Below, piece by piece: positions 24,127 to 33,176 of a DNA stretch of 64,000 nucleotides; within the stretch, counting starts at the first letter, position 1; every line of letters begins with the position of its first letter. The DNA is from Bin87 sp965220505 (lineage in GTDB: Bacteria; Chloroflexota; Dehalococcoidia; Lucifugimonadales; UBA3495): positions 124,001-188,000 of the forward strand of contig CBDCQE010000001.1 of the NCBI GenBank assembly GCA_965220505.1. Direction: 5' to 3'. The notes beneath the pieces are model-generated. The model was not told the DNA's origin and did no database searches. It worked only from the letters and a program-made list of their open reading frames with translations. Made by a program: the position numbers and the translations under genes.

Positions 24127-25761
24127 ATGACTACATCGTTGCAGCAAACGTCTTCCAACGGACATTCCGCCGGAGGCGTGGAGGAATTTGACGTTGTCGT
24201 CATCGGCGCCGGTGTCACGGGGTTGTACTCCCTGTACCGGCTGCACCAACTGGGGTTCTCGGTTAGAGCCCTGGAGGAGGGCGACGGCGTGGGCGGCACC
24301 TGGTACTGGAACCGCTACCCCGGGGCCCGTTTCGACTCCGAGAGCTACACCTACGGGTACTCCTTCTCCGAGGAACTGCTCCAGGAGTGGGAGTGGATGG
24401 AACACTACTCCGGCCAGCCGGAAAACGAACGCTATCTCAACTACGTGGCCGACAAGTTCGACCTGCGCCGCGATATCCGGTTCAACTCTCGGGTCGCCTC
24501 CCTGGTCTACGACGAGGCCGGCAACCGCTGGAACGTCACCACCGACGATGGATACCAGGCTCGGGCGCAGTTCGTAATCACTGCCATCGGCATCCTGTCG
24601 GCCCGCTACGTGCCCGACTTCGAGGGCCTGGAGAGCTACGAGGGGGCGTGGTGCCACACCAACCGCTGGCCCAAGGAAGGCATGGACCTGGCGGGCAAGC
24701 GCGTTGGCGTCATCGGGACCGGCGCAACCGCCGTCCAGTTGATTCCGGAAATCGTGGACGAAGTCTCCCACCTGACGGTCTTCCAGCGCACCGCTAACTA
24801 CTGCGTTCCCCTGCGCAACGCTGTCATCGACCGGGAGACGCAGGACTACATCAAGTCCCACTACCCGGAGATTTTCGAGCAGTGCTTGGCCACCCCCGGC
24901 TCCTTCATGCACGAGTTTGATCCCCGTTCCGCGCTGGCGGTTTCCGAGGATGAAAAGCTGGAACAGTACGAGCGGCTGTGGGCGGAGCCCGGTTTCAAGA
25001 AGTGGCTGTCGAATTTCTACGACATCATGATGCCCGGCGAGGCCAACGAGGACTACGCCGAGTTCGTGCGCAACAAGATTCGTGAGCGCGTGCACGACCC
25101 CGAGGTTGCCGAGAAGCTGGTGCCCAAGAACCACATGTTCGGTTCCAAGCGGCTGCCCTGCGAGAGCGGCTACTATGAGGTGTACAACCGCGACAACGTC
25201 CTGCTGGTTGACGTCCGCGAAGACCCTATCGCGCGCCTGACCCCCCGGGGCATTCAGCTGGAAAGCGGAAGCGAGCACGAACTGGACGTCATCATCTTCG
25301 CCACCGGCTACGACGCCGTCACCGGCCCTCTCAACCTGATTCACATCGAGGGCATCGGCGGCGAGGTGCTCAAGGAAAAGTTCGCCAACGGTCCCCGCAC
25401 CTACATGGGAATGTCCAGCTACGGCTTCCCCAACATTTTCACCATCAACGCCGCCTCCGTGGGCAACTTCCCCCGGTCCGCGGAGCCGCTGGTGGAGTGG
25501 GTCACCGACGCCATCGCCCACGTCCGGGACAGCGGGCACCGGCGCATCATGGCGACCCCTGAGGCCGAGGCGGCGTGGGTGCAGCACATGAAGGATGACA
25601 GCGAGAACATCCTGCGAACCCAGGCTGACTCCTGGTTCGTGGGCGCCAACATCCCGGGCAAAGCGCGCGTGCTGCTCACCGCGCCGGACACCGCGCCGGT
25701 CATGCGGGCCAAGCGCGCCGAGGTGGCGGCCAACGGCTACGAGGGGTTCACCCTGGACTGA
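24127..25761 (+). CDS. Flavin-containing (Baeyer-Villiger-type) monooxygenase
   Basis: 544 residues of the class B flavoprotein monooxygenases. FAD-binding G-x-G-x-x-G at residues 27-32 (VVVIGAGVTGLY); the BVMO fingerprint 'GGTWYWNRYPGARFD' at 56-70; a second short fingerprint 'YEGAWCHTNRWP' in place of the classical F-x-G-x-x-x-H-x-x-x-W-P; and the NADPH Rossmann motif 'GVIGTGATAVQ'. It closely matches cyclohexanone/cyclopentanone monooxygenase-like enzymes, which insert oxygen next to ketones with NADPH and O2. The native substrate is not inferable. A strong terminator follows. Confidence 0.9.
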   Translation: MTTSLQQTSSNGHSAGGVEEFDVVVIGAGVTGLYSLYRLHQLGFSVRALEEGDGVGGTWYWNRYPGARFDSESYTYGYSFSEELLQEWEWMEHYSGQPENERYLNYVADKFDLRRDIRFNSRVASLVYDEAGNRWNVTTDDGYQARAQFVITAIGILSARYVPDFEGLESYEGAWCHTNRWPKEGMDLAGKRVGVIGTGATAVQLIPEIVDEVSHLTVFQRTANYCVPLRNAVIDRETQDYIKSHYPEIFEQCLATPGSFMHEFDPRSALAVSEDEKLEQYERLWAEPGFKKWLSNFYDIMMPGEANEDYAEFVRNKIRERVHDPEVAEKLVPKNHMFGSKRLPCESGYYEVYNRDNVLLVDVREDPIARLTPRGIQLESGSEHELDVIIFATGYDAVTGPLNLIHIEGIGGEVLKEKFANGPRTYMGMSSYGFPNIFTINAASVGNFPRSAEPLVEWVTDAIAHVRDSGHRRIMATPEAEAAWVQHMKDDSENILRTQADSWFVGANIPGKARVLLTAPDTAPVMRAKRAEVAANGYEGFTLD

Positions 25762-25790
25762 CGCGGCGGCATCGCGTGTCAGAAATTTCG

Positions 25791-25820
25791 GGGGCGACCA
25801 GACGGTCGCCCCTCATTCTT
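25791..25820 (+). terminator. Terminator after the flavin monooxygenase gene
   Basis: Perfect 9-bp stem GGGGCGACC (25791-25799) with GGTCGCCCC (25804-25812), four-base loop, then the T-rich TCATTCTT. Confidence 0.75.
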
Positions 25821-25841
25821 CGCCAGAAGAGGGTTGCTTTT

Positions 25842-26261
25842 TCACCCATTCACCGAACCGAATTCCGACATGAACTCACCCGGCCGCATTATCCTCAAGT
25901 CAAAGTGCCCCTTGCCGTCTAGGTTGAGCAAAGCGCCATCCAGCGTAATGAGAACATCGGCTTCACGCCACAGCGCCAAGTCAAGCATCACCCGGTCTAC
26001 CCCACTCAGACCGTAATCGTACCCTTGGGGCACATTTTCCACGTACTCGGCGTACGACAAATACTCAGCCAAGATCTCGGTCTGCACTCCCACCGACAAT
26101 CCTAAACGGGATTCGGACAACTTCCGACGAAACTCCTGGTAGGTATCTTCGCAAACCAATGGCACCAGTGCGCCCGAGGCGAAACCGCGCCATAGCAGGC
26201 TGTCGCGCAAGCCACTCCGAGCCTGCGTCAACAACGCGCTGGTATCCGCCACCACCCGCAC
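25842..26261 (-). CDS. PIN-domain toxin-like ribonuclease
   Basis: 139 residues from a GTG. PIN-domain features: 'VVADTSALLTQARSG' (first acidic residue), conserved 'EDTYQEFRRKL', 'DRVMLDLALWREADVLITLDGALLNL' (later acidic cluster) and a C-terminal 'RIMRPGEF'. It matches the 'putative toxin, PIN family' group (COG1569-like) that cleaves RNA. Translation starts five bases after the upstream partner's stop. Confidence 0.8.
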   Translation of the reverse strand: MRVVADTSALLTQARSGLRDSLLWRGFASGALVPLVCEDTYQEFRRKLSESRLGLSVGVQTEILAEYLSYAEYVENVPQGYDYGLSGVDRVMLDLALWREADVLITLDGALLNLDGKGHFDLRIMRPGEFMSEFGSVNG

Positions 26262-26266
26262 GACAT

Positions 26267-26602
26267 CTACTTTGTCAAGTACAGCTCACGCGACTCGCTA
26301 TCGGCGAGAATGGCGTCCAGCAAAGCGTCGGAAGCCTGCTCGAACGACAGCCCGGACGAAGAAGCGAACTCCACTTCGCCGTTGCAACGCCCTACCACGC
26401 GAAAGCCGTCTTGCCGGAAAAGCTCTTCGGAAGTCGCCGGCACGGTAAACGTTCGTCCAGGCCGGCCGACCCCAAGCCGAAAAGCCCGTAGCAACAGATC
26501 TGCTGCGTACTCGTCAGGAGTCAGGCCCCGTTCTTCCGCGGCGACCACGAAATCGACAACGAACTCGTCTGGTAAACCCAAACTATGCAGGAAGTCAGGC
26601 AT
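26267..26602 (-). CDS. Probable antitoxin partner of the PIN toxin
   Basis: 111 residues from the ATG at 26602, which has a GGAGGG site six bases upstream; an in-frame start at 26644 lacks one. Small, acidic and helical, with 'LTPDEYAADLLLRAF' and a C-terminal helix 'FEQASDALLDAILADSE'. No antitoxin family is recognised with certainty; the role is inferred from its position just upstream of, and close to, the PIN gene. Confidence 0.6.
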   Translation of the reverse strand: MPDFLHSLGLPDEFVVDFVVAAEERGLTPDEYAADLLLRAFRLGVGRPGRTFTVPATSEELFRQDGFRVVGRCNGEVEFASSSGLSFEQASDALLDAILADSESRELYLTK

Positions 26603-26721
26603 AATCCCTCCTTCGGTCAATGCCCACTGGAAACGTCGCAACACTTGCCGAACCAGCGAACTATACCATGCGTCGGGCCAAGTCCGGCATGTGCGTTCCG
26701 CCGGCGGATCGCCCGGGGTTG

Positions 26722-28029
26722 CTACCCCTCGGTAGACGCGGGGTTGTCAGGCCGCTTGGCCAGCAGGAACGCGGCGGCAGATAGCACCTGCAACACGCCG
26801 ACGGCCACGAGCACGGGAACGAAGCTGCCGATGCGATCAAAGACCCATCCCGCAGCCGCCGGGACAATGGGGCCGCTGACGCCGTAGAACAGGGTCATGA
26901 CCCCCACCAGGGTGCCGAAGCTGCGCCGGCCATAGTATTCGCCCACGGTGATCCAGGCCAAGGCGCTCACGCCCTGCCCGGTGGCCGAAGAAACGATCAG
27001 GAACCAGGCCACCGCGTCCCCGTCCAGCAGCAGGGCGGCGACGGAACAAAGGGCGACCAGGGCCATGGCTCCGCTCAGCAGCAAGCGGGGCGACGCCCAG
27101 GTGGCGGCGAGGCCCATGCCGAAACGGGCCGGGATGGTGGCGAAGTAAGTGATTGACAGGTAGATAGAGGTCCGTTCTTCGGCCACGCCTTTCCAGATCA
27201 GGATGGGAATCTGGTTGATGACCAGCACGTCGGACGGAACCGTGCGCAGGGCGGCGCCCACCGTCAGCGCCCAGAAGGAGAGCGTTACCAGCGCCTGGGT
27301 CGCAGAGTAGTCCAGCCGCGGCACGCCGGCGGTGCCGGCCAGTCGTGACCCTCGCCGGGCCGTAGTTGAGCCGACAACGCCCGCGCCGTAGGGTTGCAGG
27401 CCCAGATCCTCGGGTCGACTGCGGATGATCGCCGCGGCTGGAATGGTCAGTACGCACACCAGGACGCCGGCGACAATTGCCGTGGTCCTCCATCCGAACT
27501 GGTCTGCGGCGGCGCTGAGGGCCGGGAGTATGGCCGCCGCTCCGCCCATCACCGCGGTGTTGATGACCGCCAGGGCGAACGCCTTGCGCTGCTCGAACCA
27601 CTGGTTGACCACCGTCATCAGGGTCGGGAAGATGCCGAGGCCGCGACCCACCGAGGCGGCCACCGAGTAGACCGCCACGATGGCCCAGAACGAGTCGGCG
27701 AAACCCAGCGCGGCGAAACCCAGTCCAGAGAGCAGTCCCCCGGCCAGGATCAAGCGGCGTGCGCCGTAACGGTCGGCCAGCCAGCCGGCTGCCAGCGATG
27801 TGACATCGCCCACACCCCACGCTGCTCCGACCACAAAAGCGGACTGGCCGGACGTGAGGCCGAGTTCGCCGCGAACGGGAACCGAAAACGCCAGGTATCC
27901 CGGGATGACTACGCCAAAGGCGAAGAAACCAAGGACCACCGCGGCCGAGAGTACCCACCATCCGTAGAAGACGCCGCCCGGGTCGGCTGGTTCCCGGGCG
28001 GAGTTCAGGCGGTACGAGAGACCGCGCAC
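26722..28029 (-). CDS. MFS transporter (monocarboxylate/oxalate-formate-like)
   Basis: 435 residues with about 12 transmembrane segments. Loop 2-3 motif 'GWLADRYGARRLI' is the MFS signature; the first helix 'GVFYGWWVLSAAVVLGFFAFGVVIPGY' is typical of the oxalate/formate antiporter and monocarboxylate branch. Likely an importer or exporter of small organic anions. The substrate is not defined. Stands alone between the antitoxin gene and a cupin gene on the same strand. Confidence 0.88.
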   Translation of the reverse strand: MRGLSYRLNSAREPADPGGVFYGWWVLSAAVVLGFFAFGVVIPGYLAFSVPVRGELGLTSGQSAFVVGAAWGVGDVTSLAAGWLADRYGARRLILAGGLLSGLGFAALGFADSFWAIVAVYSVAASVGRGLGIFPTLMTVVNQWFEQRKAFALAVINTAVMGGAAAILPALSAAADQFGWRTTAIVAGVLVCVLTIPAAAIIRSRPEDLGLQPYGAGVVGSTTARRGSRLAGTAGVPRLDYSATQALVTLSFWALTVGAALRTVPSDVLVINQIPILIWKGVAEERTSIYLSITYFATIPARFGMGLAATWASPRLLLSGAMALVALCSVAALLLDGDAVAWFLIVSSATGQGVSALAWITVGEYYGRRSFGTLVGVMTLFYGVSGPIVPAAAGWVFDRIGSFVPVLVAVGVLQVLSAAAFLLAKRPDNPASTEG

Positions 28030-28132
28030 GGCACTATTCCGATGTCATGGCGGCTGTGCCGAGCCGGGTGTCAGCCACGCGGAGCGCAAGATATCTTTGG
28101 CTCTGCTGCCCGGATGGCCGTAAATCGGCTCC

Positions 28133-28501
28133 CTAGTCCGCCAGAGGAATCACAAGGTAAACCCTTTCCTCGCCCCCGACCACGCGGGTCGTGTGGCCCT
28201 CACCCGTCAAATCTTCGGCGAGGAGCACGTCGCCAGGCCCAACCCGATGCGTGGTGCCGTCGCTCAGCCCGATCTCGGCCTGCCCGGCCAGGGTCACCGT
28301 GTATTGCCGTCGCGGGGCGCAGTGGAAGTCCAGGAAGTAGTCCGGCGGCGAGATGCGGATCGTCAGGCCGCTGGTGGGTTGCATGGGAGTGCCCCGACCG
28401 TAGGCGCCCTCGGTATCGAGGAAATCCTCAAAGGGCGGTTCGTAATGTTCGAGACGGGACTGGCCGTCGGGACCGGTGAAGACGCGTACGTACTGGGGCA
28501 T
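28133..28501 (-). CDS. Cupin-domain protein
   Basis: 122 residues with a single conserved barrel: 'FLDFHCAPRRQYTVTLAGQAEIGLSDGTTHRVGPGDVLLAEDLTGEGHTTRV'. One His of the canonical metal triad (the first, in H-x-H) appears changed (F-H-C), while the later 'GEGHTT' His is present, so metal binding is uncertain. Possibly a small regulatory or isomerase-like cupin. It lies 103 bases upstream of the MFS gene, with which it may be co-transcribed. Confidence 0.75.
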   Translation of the reverse strand: MPQYVRVFTGPDGQSRLEHYEPPFEDFLDTEGAYGRGTPMQPTSGLTIRISPPDYFLDFHCAPRRQYTVTLAGQAEIGLSDGTTHRVGPGDVLLAEDLTGEGHTTRVVGGEERVYLVIPLAD

Positions 28502-28545
28502 TAGACAACTCCTGGATGATGCGGATTGCAGCCGATTATACCGGC

Positions 28546-28878
28546 CTACTCGCCGGGGCGGTCATCCGTGGTCGGTCGCTGCGTCACCCACGAGACGTTG
28601 TCGGCTTCACCGCCGGTGCCCTGGGAGCGGCGCAGGGATTCCACCGTCCGGTTGATCAACACGGCGCCGAAAAGCCCGGCCGCGGCCCCCAACGGGAAAG
28701 CCAGCAAGCCCCCGGTGACGCACAGCACGACCAACACGTGGGGCTCGACGATGGCCCGGTCGTTCAGTTCGGCGAGCCTCGCGAACCGCGAGGCGATGGC
28801 CCAGGCGACGTAGCCGCCGGCCGCGCTGCCGACGACGGCTGCGCCGATGATGTAAAACAGCTTGGTGGGAGTGAACAT
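28546..28878 (-). CDS. Small two-span membrane protein
   Basis: 110 residues from the ATG at 28878, which starts the hydrophobic part and has a GGGAAAG site; a longer in-frame start at 29010 would add a 44-residue stretch without likeness to anything. Two transmembrane segments ('LFYIIGAAVVGSAAGGYVAWAI' and 'HVLVVLCVTGGLLAFPLGAAAGLFGAVL'), then a polar tail. Unknown function. Confidence 0.55.
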   Translation of the reverse strand: MFTPTKLFYIIGAAVVGSAAGGYVAWAIASRFARLAELNDRAIVEPHVLVVLCVTGGLLAFPLGAAAGLFGAVLINRTVESLRRSQGTGGEADNVSWVTQRPTTDDRPGE

Positions 28879-29102
28879 GATTGCTTTCCCGGACGCCTTA
28901 ATGTGGTCTCGATGGCGGTAGTTTGCGGTTGCAATGCTAGCACAATTATTAAGCGAATTCGCTGGCCGCTTTGATGAATTCGTAACTATAACTTGACAAC
29001 AAGGCGACATCCTCGTTTAATCGTTCGGCATCCGTAACACGGGGGCTTGACGGCGCCATGCGCTGTCCGTCACCCAGGAAAAGCAGGAGGACAGACCAGA
29101 CA

Positions 29103-30914
29103 ATGGGATTGAAACGGTATTTTAACCCCCGGCTGCTGGCCGCATTGGGCTTGGGAGCAAGCCTGATCGCCGCGGTAGCCTGCGGCGGCGCGTCCGAAGC
29201 CCCCGCCGCTCCGGCAGCCGCTCCTACTGCGGCGCCAGCGAGTTCCGGGTCAGCGGCTCCGACCGCTATGCCCGCGGCCGCTGCCCCGGCAGCGATGGCT
29301 GAGGAAACGGGCGGCCACGTCAACTTGCTGGTTACCAACATTGGTAACGGCAAGTTCGATCCGCTGCTCACCGAGGGCGAGGACCTCAAGTTCCAGCGCA
29401 TGTTCCAGGTCGCCCTGGTCGGCGGCGCCGGCGGCAGCGAGTTGACCCCGGCCGTGGCCAAGGACTGGTCCGTCAGCGAAGACGGCAAGATCTGGACCTT
29501 CGGCGTAAACGACGGGTTCATCAAGGCCCACGACGGCAACGTCATCACCCGCGACGACGTGTATTTCAATCTGAACAGCCGGGTTGGAGCCGAAGCTTTC
29601 CAACTCCTGGACGCCGGTTACTACGAACCCCGCGACGTGGCGCTTGCCAAGTTGATCGAAGGCGTCAGCCAAGGCCCGGGCGACGACCAGGTCCAGGTGA
29701 CCTTCAAAACCGTGCGGCTGGACTTTGCCTTCAACTGGTCCGAGAACTCCCAGGGCGCCAGCCCCATGATCGTGCCCGAGGCCACCATGCGTGAGCGCGC
29801 CGGCGCCAACGGCTTTGAGGGGTATGAGACCGATCCCGTCGGCATCGGGCCGATGAGCGTTACCGATTTCGTTCTGGAGCAGAAGTACTCCTTCGAAAAG
29901 TTCGACGACTTCTTCTGGACCACCGAAAACGGCTATTCCGAAGACCGCAGTGTCACCTTTGACACTCTCACCATCGAAGTCGTCCCTGAGCCCGCCGGCC
30001 GTCTGGCTGCCTTGCGCAGCGGTGACGCCCAGCTGATCGAAGCCAACATCAACATGATTGGCGACATCAACGGGATCGACGGGGCATCCATCGCCTGGCA
30101 GAAAGAATCTTCCTACAACTGGGTGGTGTACGTGGACTGCTGGGTCGAAGAACTGTGGTGCTTCCCGGTCGAGGCCCGGCAAGCCGCCGAGCACGCCATC
30201 GACAAGGACGCCATCGTCAACGGTCTCTACTCCCCCGAGTCCGTGAACGCCGATAGCTGGTCCCACGTGACCCCCAACTCGCTGGGCTGGGGCGAGAACC
30301 TGCGCCCGCGCGCCTATGATCTTGACGAAGCCAAGCGCCTGCTCCAGTCCATCGGGTACGGTGGCGCAGACGGCGGTGACGGCACCGACGCCAATGGCGA
30401 GCAGATCTCCTTCACCATCTACACCTGGGAAGCCGGCGACCTGCCGCTGCTGCCCGACCTGGCCCAGCTCTACAAGGACTTCTGGACCGACGGTCTCGGC
30501 TGGGACGTTGAGGTCGTGGTCGGCGACGCCGCTGCTACTCGCCAGCAGTGGAACAACCGCGAATTCCCCGGGGACGTGCTGGTACGCACCAACGAGGCGC
30601 GTTTCGACGGGACCTCCATCACCCAGGGCGGTTACCTGAATCCGGACATTGCCTGGCGAGCCGTTGACAACTGGGAGAACGAGCCCTGGGCCAACACCAC
30701 CACTCCGGTAGTGCAAAAGGGTCTGGCCGATCTGAACGCTGAGACCCGCCATGCGTCGTACAACGAGATGTACGATTACCTTCAGGACCAGGCCTACTGG
30801 GGCGACGGTTTCAACACCAACGTTCCGTGGGGATTGGGCGCCGACGTGGCCTCCTACGAACCCTGGAGCCTCGTGCCTTACGTGACCGCCATCTGGACGC
30901 TGAAACTGAAGTAA
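29103..30914 (+). CDS. ABC transporter solute-binding lipoprotein (family 5, peptide/oligopeptide type)
   Basis: 603 residues from the ATG at 29103 (AGGAGG upstream). Signal peptide with lipobox 'AAVAC' (Cys27), then an Ala/Pro/Thr/Ser-rich linker (to about residue 75) common in Chloroflexota binding proteins. The family-5 core follows: 'MFQVALVGGAGGSELTPAVAKDWSVSEDGKIWTF', 'DPVGIGPMSVTDF', 'RQAAEHAIDKDAIV'. It captures peptides, nickel or other small solutes at the cell surface. First gene of an importer operon with two permeases; no ATPase gene follows. Confidence 0.9.
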   Translation: MGLKRYFNPRLLAALGLGASLIAAVACGGASEAPAAPAAAPTAAPASSGSAAPTAMPAAAAPAAMAEETGGHVNLLVTNIGNGKFDPLLTEGEDLKFQRMFQVALVGGAGGSELTPAVAKDWSVSEDGKIWTFGVNDGFIKAHDGNVITRDDVYFNLNSRVGAEAFQLLDAGYYEPRDVALAKLIEGVSQGPGDDQVQVTFKTVRLDFAFNWSENSQGASPMIVPEATMRERAGANGFEGYETDPVGIGPMSVTDFVLEQKYSFEKFDDFFWTTENGYSEDRSVTFDTLTIEVVPEPAGRLAALRSGDAQLIEANINMIGDINGIDGASIAWQKESSYNWVVYVDCWVEELWCFPVEARQAAEHAIDKDAIVNGLYSPESVNADSWSHVTPNSLGWGENLRPRAYDLDEAKRLLQSIGYGGADGGDGTDANGEQISFTIYTWEAGDLPLLPDLAQLYKDFWTDGLGWDVEVVVGDAAATRQQWNNREFPGDVLVRTNEARFDGTSITQGGYLNPDIAWRAVDNWENEPWANTTTPVVQKGLADLNAETRHASYNEMYDYLQDQAYWGDGFNTNVPWGLGADVASYEPWSLVPYVTAIWTLKLK

Positions 30915-30934
30915 GCGGCGGCTAGTGGACACCA

Positions 30935-30974
30935 GCGGCCGGCGTCGTCCAAAATACGGAAGGGCGTCGGCCGC
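30935..30974 (+). terminator. Hairpin between the binding-protein and permease genes
   Basis: Ten-base-pair stem (30935-30944 with 30965-30974, one G-T pair) and a 20-base loop in the 93-base gap. The T-run is poor (TCAAATTTA), so it is more likely an attenuating or mRNA-stabilising hairpin that raises binding-protein expression over the permeases than a full terminator. Confidence 0.5.
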
Positions 30975-31007
30975 TCAAATTTAGCGCATCGTTTTTAGGC
31001 TAATCAT

Positions 31008-31973
31008 ATGACCGCATACATCGCGCGACGCATCGGTGAGGGGTTGGTCACGCTGATCGCCCTCAGCTTTGTCGTATTCGGCAGCGTGCACCTGACCGGT
31101 GACCCGGCCCGGTTCCTGCTTCCCATCTCCGCCGAGCACGATGAGTCGGTGTACGAAGCCCAGAAGGCAGCTTACGGCCTGGACAAGCCTTTCATCGTCC
31201 AATATTGGAACTTCCTGATCAAGGCGGTCCGCCTGGACTTCGGCCAGTCTTTCACGGCCCGGCGACCGGTGCAGGAAATTCTTCTGGAAAGGATCCCGGC
31301 CACCGTGCATTTGGCCATCGCCGGAACCGTACTCGCCATAGGAATCGGCGTGCCGCTGGGCATCATTTCCGCGGTGAAGCGGGACACGTTACTGGATAAG
31401 ATATGCAAGGCATTCGCCATTTTCGGCATGGCTGCGCCCCAGTTCTGGGTGGCGATCATGCTGATAATCGTGTTTGCCGGTTATTGGGGCTGGTTACCCG
31501 CATTCGGGAGAGGGGACGTGACCGGATGGTTCCCATCATGGTCACAGATCCCCGATATGCTGGCGCATTTGATATTGCCGGCGTTTGTGCTGGCTCTGGC
31601 AATCATTGCCGCCATCATGCGCCTGGCCCGTTCCGCAATGCTGGAAGTGCTGGACAGCGACTACGTCAAGTTCGCCCAGGTCAAGGGCATGAGCGACCGG
31701 GTCGTCATCTGGAAGCACGCGGCGCGTAATGCGCTGATACCGGTGATCACGTTCGGCGGCATCAGCCTGGCTGGCCTGCTCAACGGATCGGTGGTCGTCG
31801 AGGTAGTGTTTGCATGGCCCGGCGTGGGGCTGATGCTCCTGGAAGGCGTGCTCTCCAACAACTTCCCCCAGGTCGAGGGCGCGATAATGGTTTCCGGCGC
31901 GGCCTACATCCTGACCGCCCTGGTCGTTGACATCCTCTACGGTTACGCCGACCCTCGGGTTCGGATGAACTAG
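31008..31973 (+). CDS. ABC transporter permease (DppB/OppB-like)
   Basis: 321 residues, about six transmembrane segments. Conserved N-terminal 'YIARRIGEGLVTLIALSFVVFGSVHLTGDP', the long extracytoplasmic loop, and the cytoplasmic EAA-type loop 'LDSDYVKFAQVKGMSDRVVIWKHAARNALIPVITFGG'. Forms the membrane channel with the following permease. Second gene of the importer. Confidence 0.92.
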   Translation: MTAYIARRIGEGLVTLIALSFVVFGSVHLTGDPARFLLPISAEHDESVYEAQKAAYGLDKPFIVQYWNFLIKAVRLDFGQSFTARRPVQEILLERIPATVHLAIAGTVLAIGIGVPLGIISAVKRDTLLDKICKAFAIFGMAAPQFWVAIMLIIVFAGYWGWLPAFGRGDVTGWFPSWSQIPDMLAHLILPAFVLALAIIAAIMRLARSAMLEVLDSDYVKFAQVKGMSDRVVIWKHAARNALIPVITFGGISLAGLLNGSVVVEVVFAWPGVGLMLLEGVLSNNFPQVEGAIMVSGAAYILTALVVDILYGYADPRVRMN

Positions 31974-31995
31974 CGATTCCCATCGGGAGGGAACC

Positions 31996-32880
31996 TTGGC
32001 CGCAGAAACTCCAGCACTGGTTCTTGAAGAACGCGCTCCCGTGTCCCTGGCACAGCGCGTCAGGGACGCGCGGTTGCCATGGGTTCCCATCGTAATCCTG
32101 CTCGTCATCGTCTTCTGCGCCGCGTTTGCCAACCTGGTTGCGCCCCACGACCCGCGCGAGAACGACGTACGGAACAAGCTGCAAGCCCCCTTCACCAGCT
32201 CGGAGCACATCCTCGGGACGGACCGACTGGGCAAGGACATGCTCAGCCGTTTGATATTCGGCGCCCGGACGATGCTCCAGGTGACCGCCCCGTCGATGGT
32301 CGTGGCCATTCTCGCCGGCACCATCGTCGGATTGGTGTCCGGCTACTCCGGCCGGTGGGCCGACTCCGTGCTGATGCGCATCACCGACGCGGTCTTGGGG
32401 TTCCCATCAATCCTGGTTGCGCTGTTGATCGTCACCTACCTGGGTACCGGTGTGTGGAACGTGATGATCGCAATCGCGGCCACCCAATGGGCTCGATTCG
32501 CACGCATGATTCGCGGTGAAGTTCTCGCCATACGCGACCGGGACTTTGTGGTCCTGGCGCAGATTTACGGCGTATCGCCCGGAATGATCGTGTGGCGCCA
32601 CCTGTTCCCCAACGTCATCAACACCCTCATGGTGCTGACGAGCGTCAGCATCGGCCAGGTCATCCTGCTGGAAGCATCGCTCAGCTTCCTGGGATTGGGC
32701 CTCGCCCCCGGCGATCCGGCATGGGGCATCCTGGTGGCGGAAGGGCGCGAATTCCTGACCCAGGCGTGGTGGATCGCGCTGTTCCCGGGCCTGGTGATCA
32801 CCGTAGTGGTGATGGCGTTCAACTTCTTCGGCGACTGGCTCCGCGACTACCTCGACCCGAGGCTGCGGCGGGCTGGCTGA
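31996..32880 (+). CDS. ABC transporter permease (DppC/OppC-like)
   Basis: 294 residues from a TTG with a GGGAGGG site 4-5 bases upstream. N-terminal cytoplasmic tail, first span 'WVPIVILLVIVFCAAFANLVAPHDP', signature 'EHILGTDRLGKDMLSRLIFGARTMLQ', EAA loop 'VLAQIYGVSPGMIVWRHLFPNVINTLMV', and terminal 'NFFGDWLRDYLDPRLR'. Pairs with the upstream permease. The ATPase genes (DppD/DppF) expected next are absent; valS follows instead. Confidence 0.92.
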   Translation: MAAETPALVLEERAPVSLAQRVRDARLPWVPIVILLVIVFCAAFANLVAPHDPRENDVRNKLQAPFTSSEHILGTDRLGKDMLSRLIFGARTMLQVTAPSMVVAILAGTIVGLVSGYSGRWADSVLMRITDAVLGFPSILVALLIVTYLGTGVWNVMIAIAATQWARFARMIRGEVLAIRDRDFVVLAQIYGVSPGMIVWRHLFPNVINTLMVLTSVSIGQVILLEASLSFLGLGLAPGDPAWGILVAEGREFLTQAWWIALFPGLVITVVVMAFNFFGDWLRDYLDPRLRRAG

Positions 32881-33176
32881 CATCTCTTCCCGCGGACGGG
32901 CGCGTGCATCACTTCCGCCGGTCTGCCATTTGGGGACGCCCCGCGGTTCGCGGTTGGGACCGTCCCGACGGGTTCCGGCAACGTCGTACCGCCGTATTCC
33001 GACTCCGGTCGATATCGGCGCACGTACACCGAGCGGCAATGCGCAAACCGGGGTCTCCGTGTGGACAATTCCGATTACCCGGTGCTACCATTTTTTAGAT
33101 GATTGCCAACGGTCGACACGTCGCCGGATGAGGTTGCACAAGCCATCTCGCTGGCGCTGACTTATGGGACGGTACG

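Noticed and set aside
29250..30932. A 560-codon minus-strand frame opposite the solute-binding protein
   Set aside because: Shadow of the real gene: no domain is recognisable and the plus strand has signal peptide, lipobox and family motifs.
32881..33176. T-box or other riboswitch upstream of valS
   Set aside because: No T-box signature sequence or antiterminator-type hairpin was seen in the leader.
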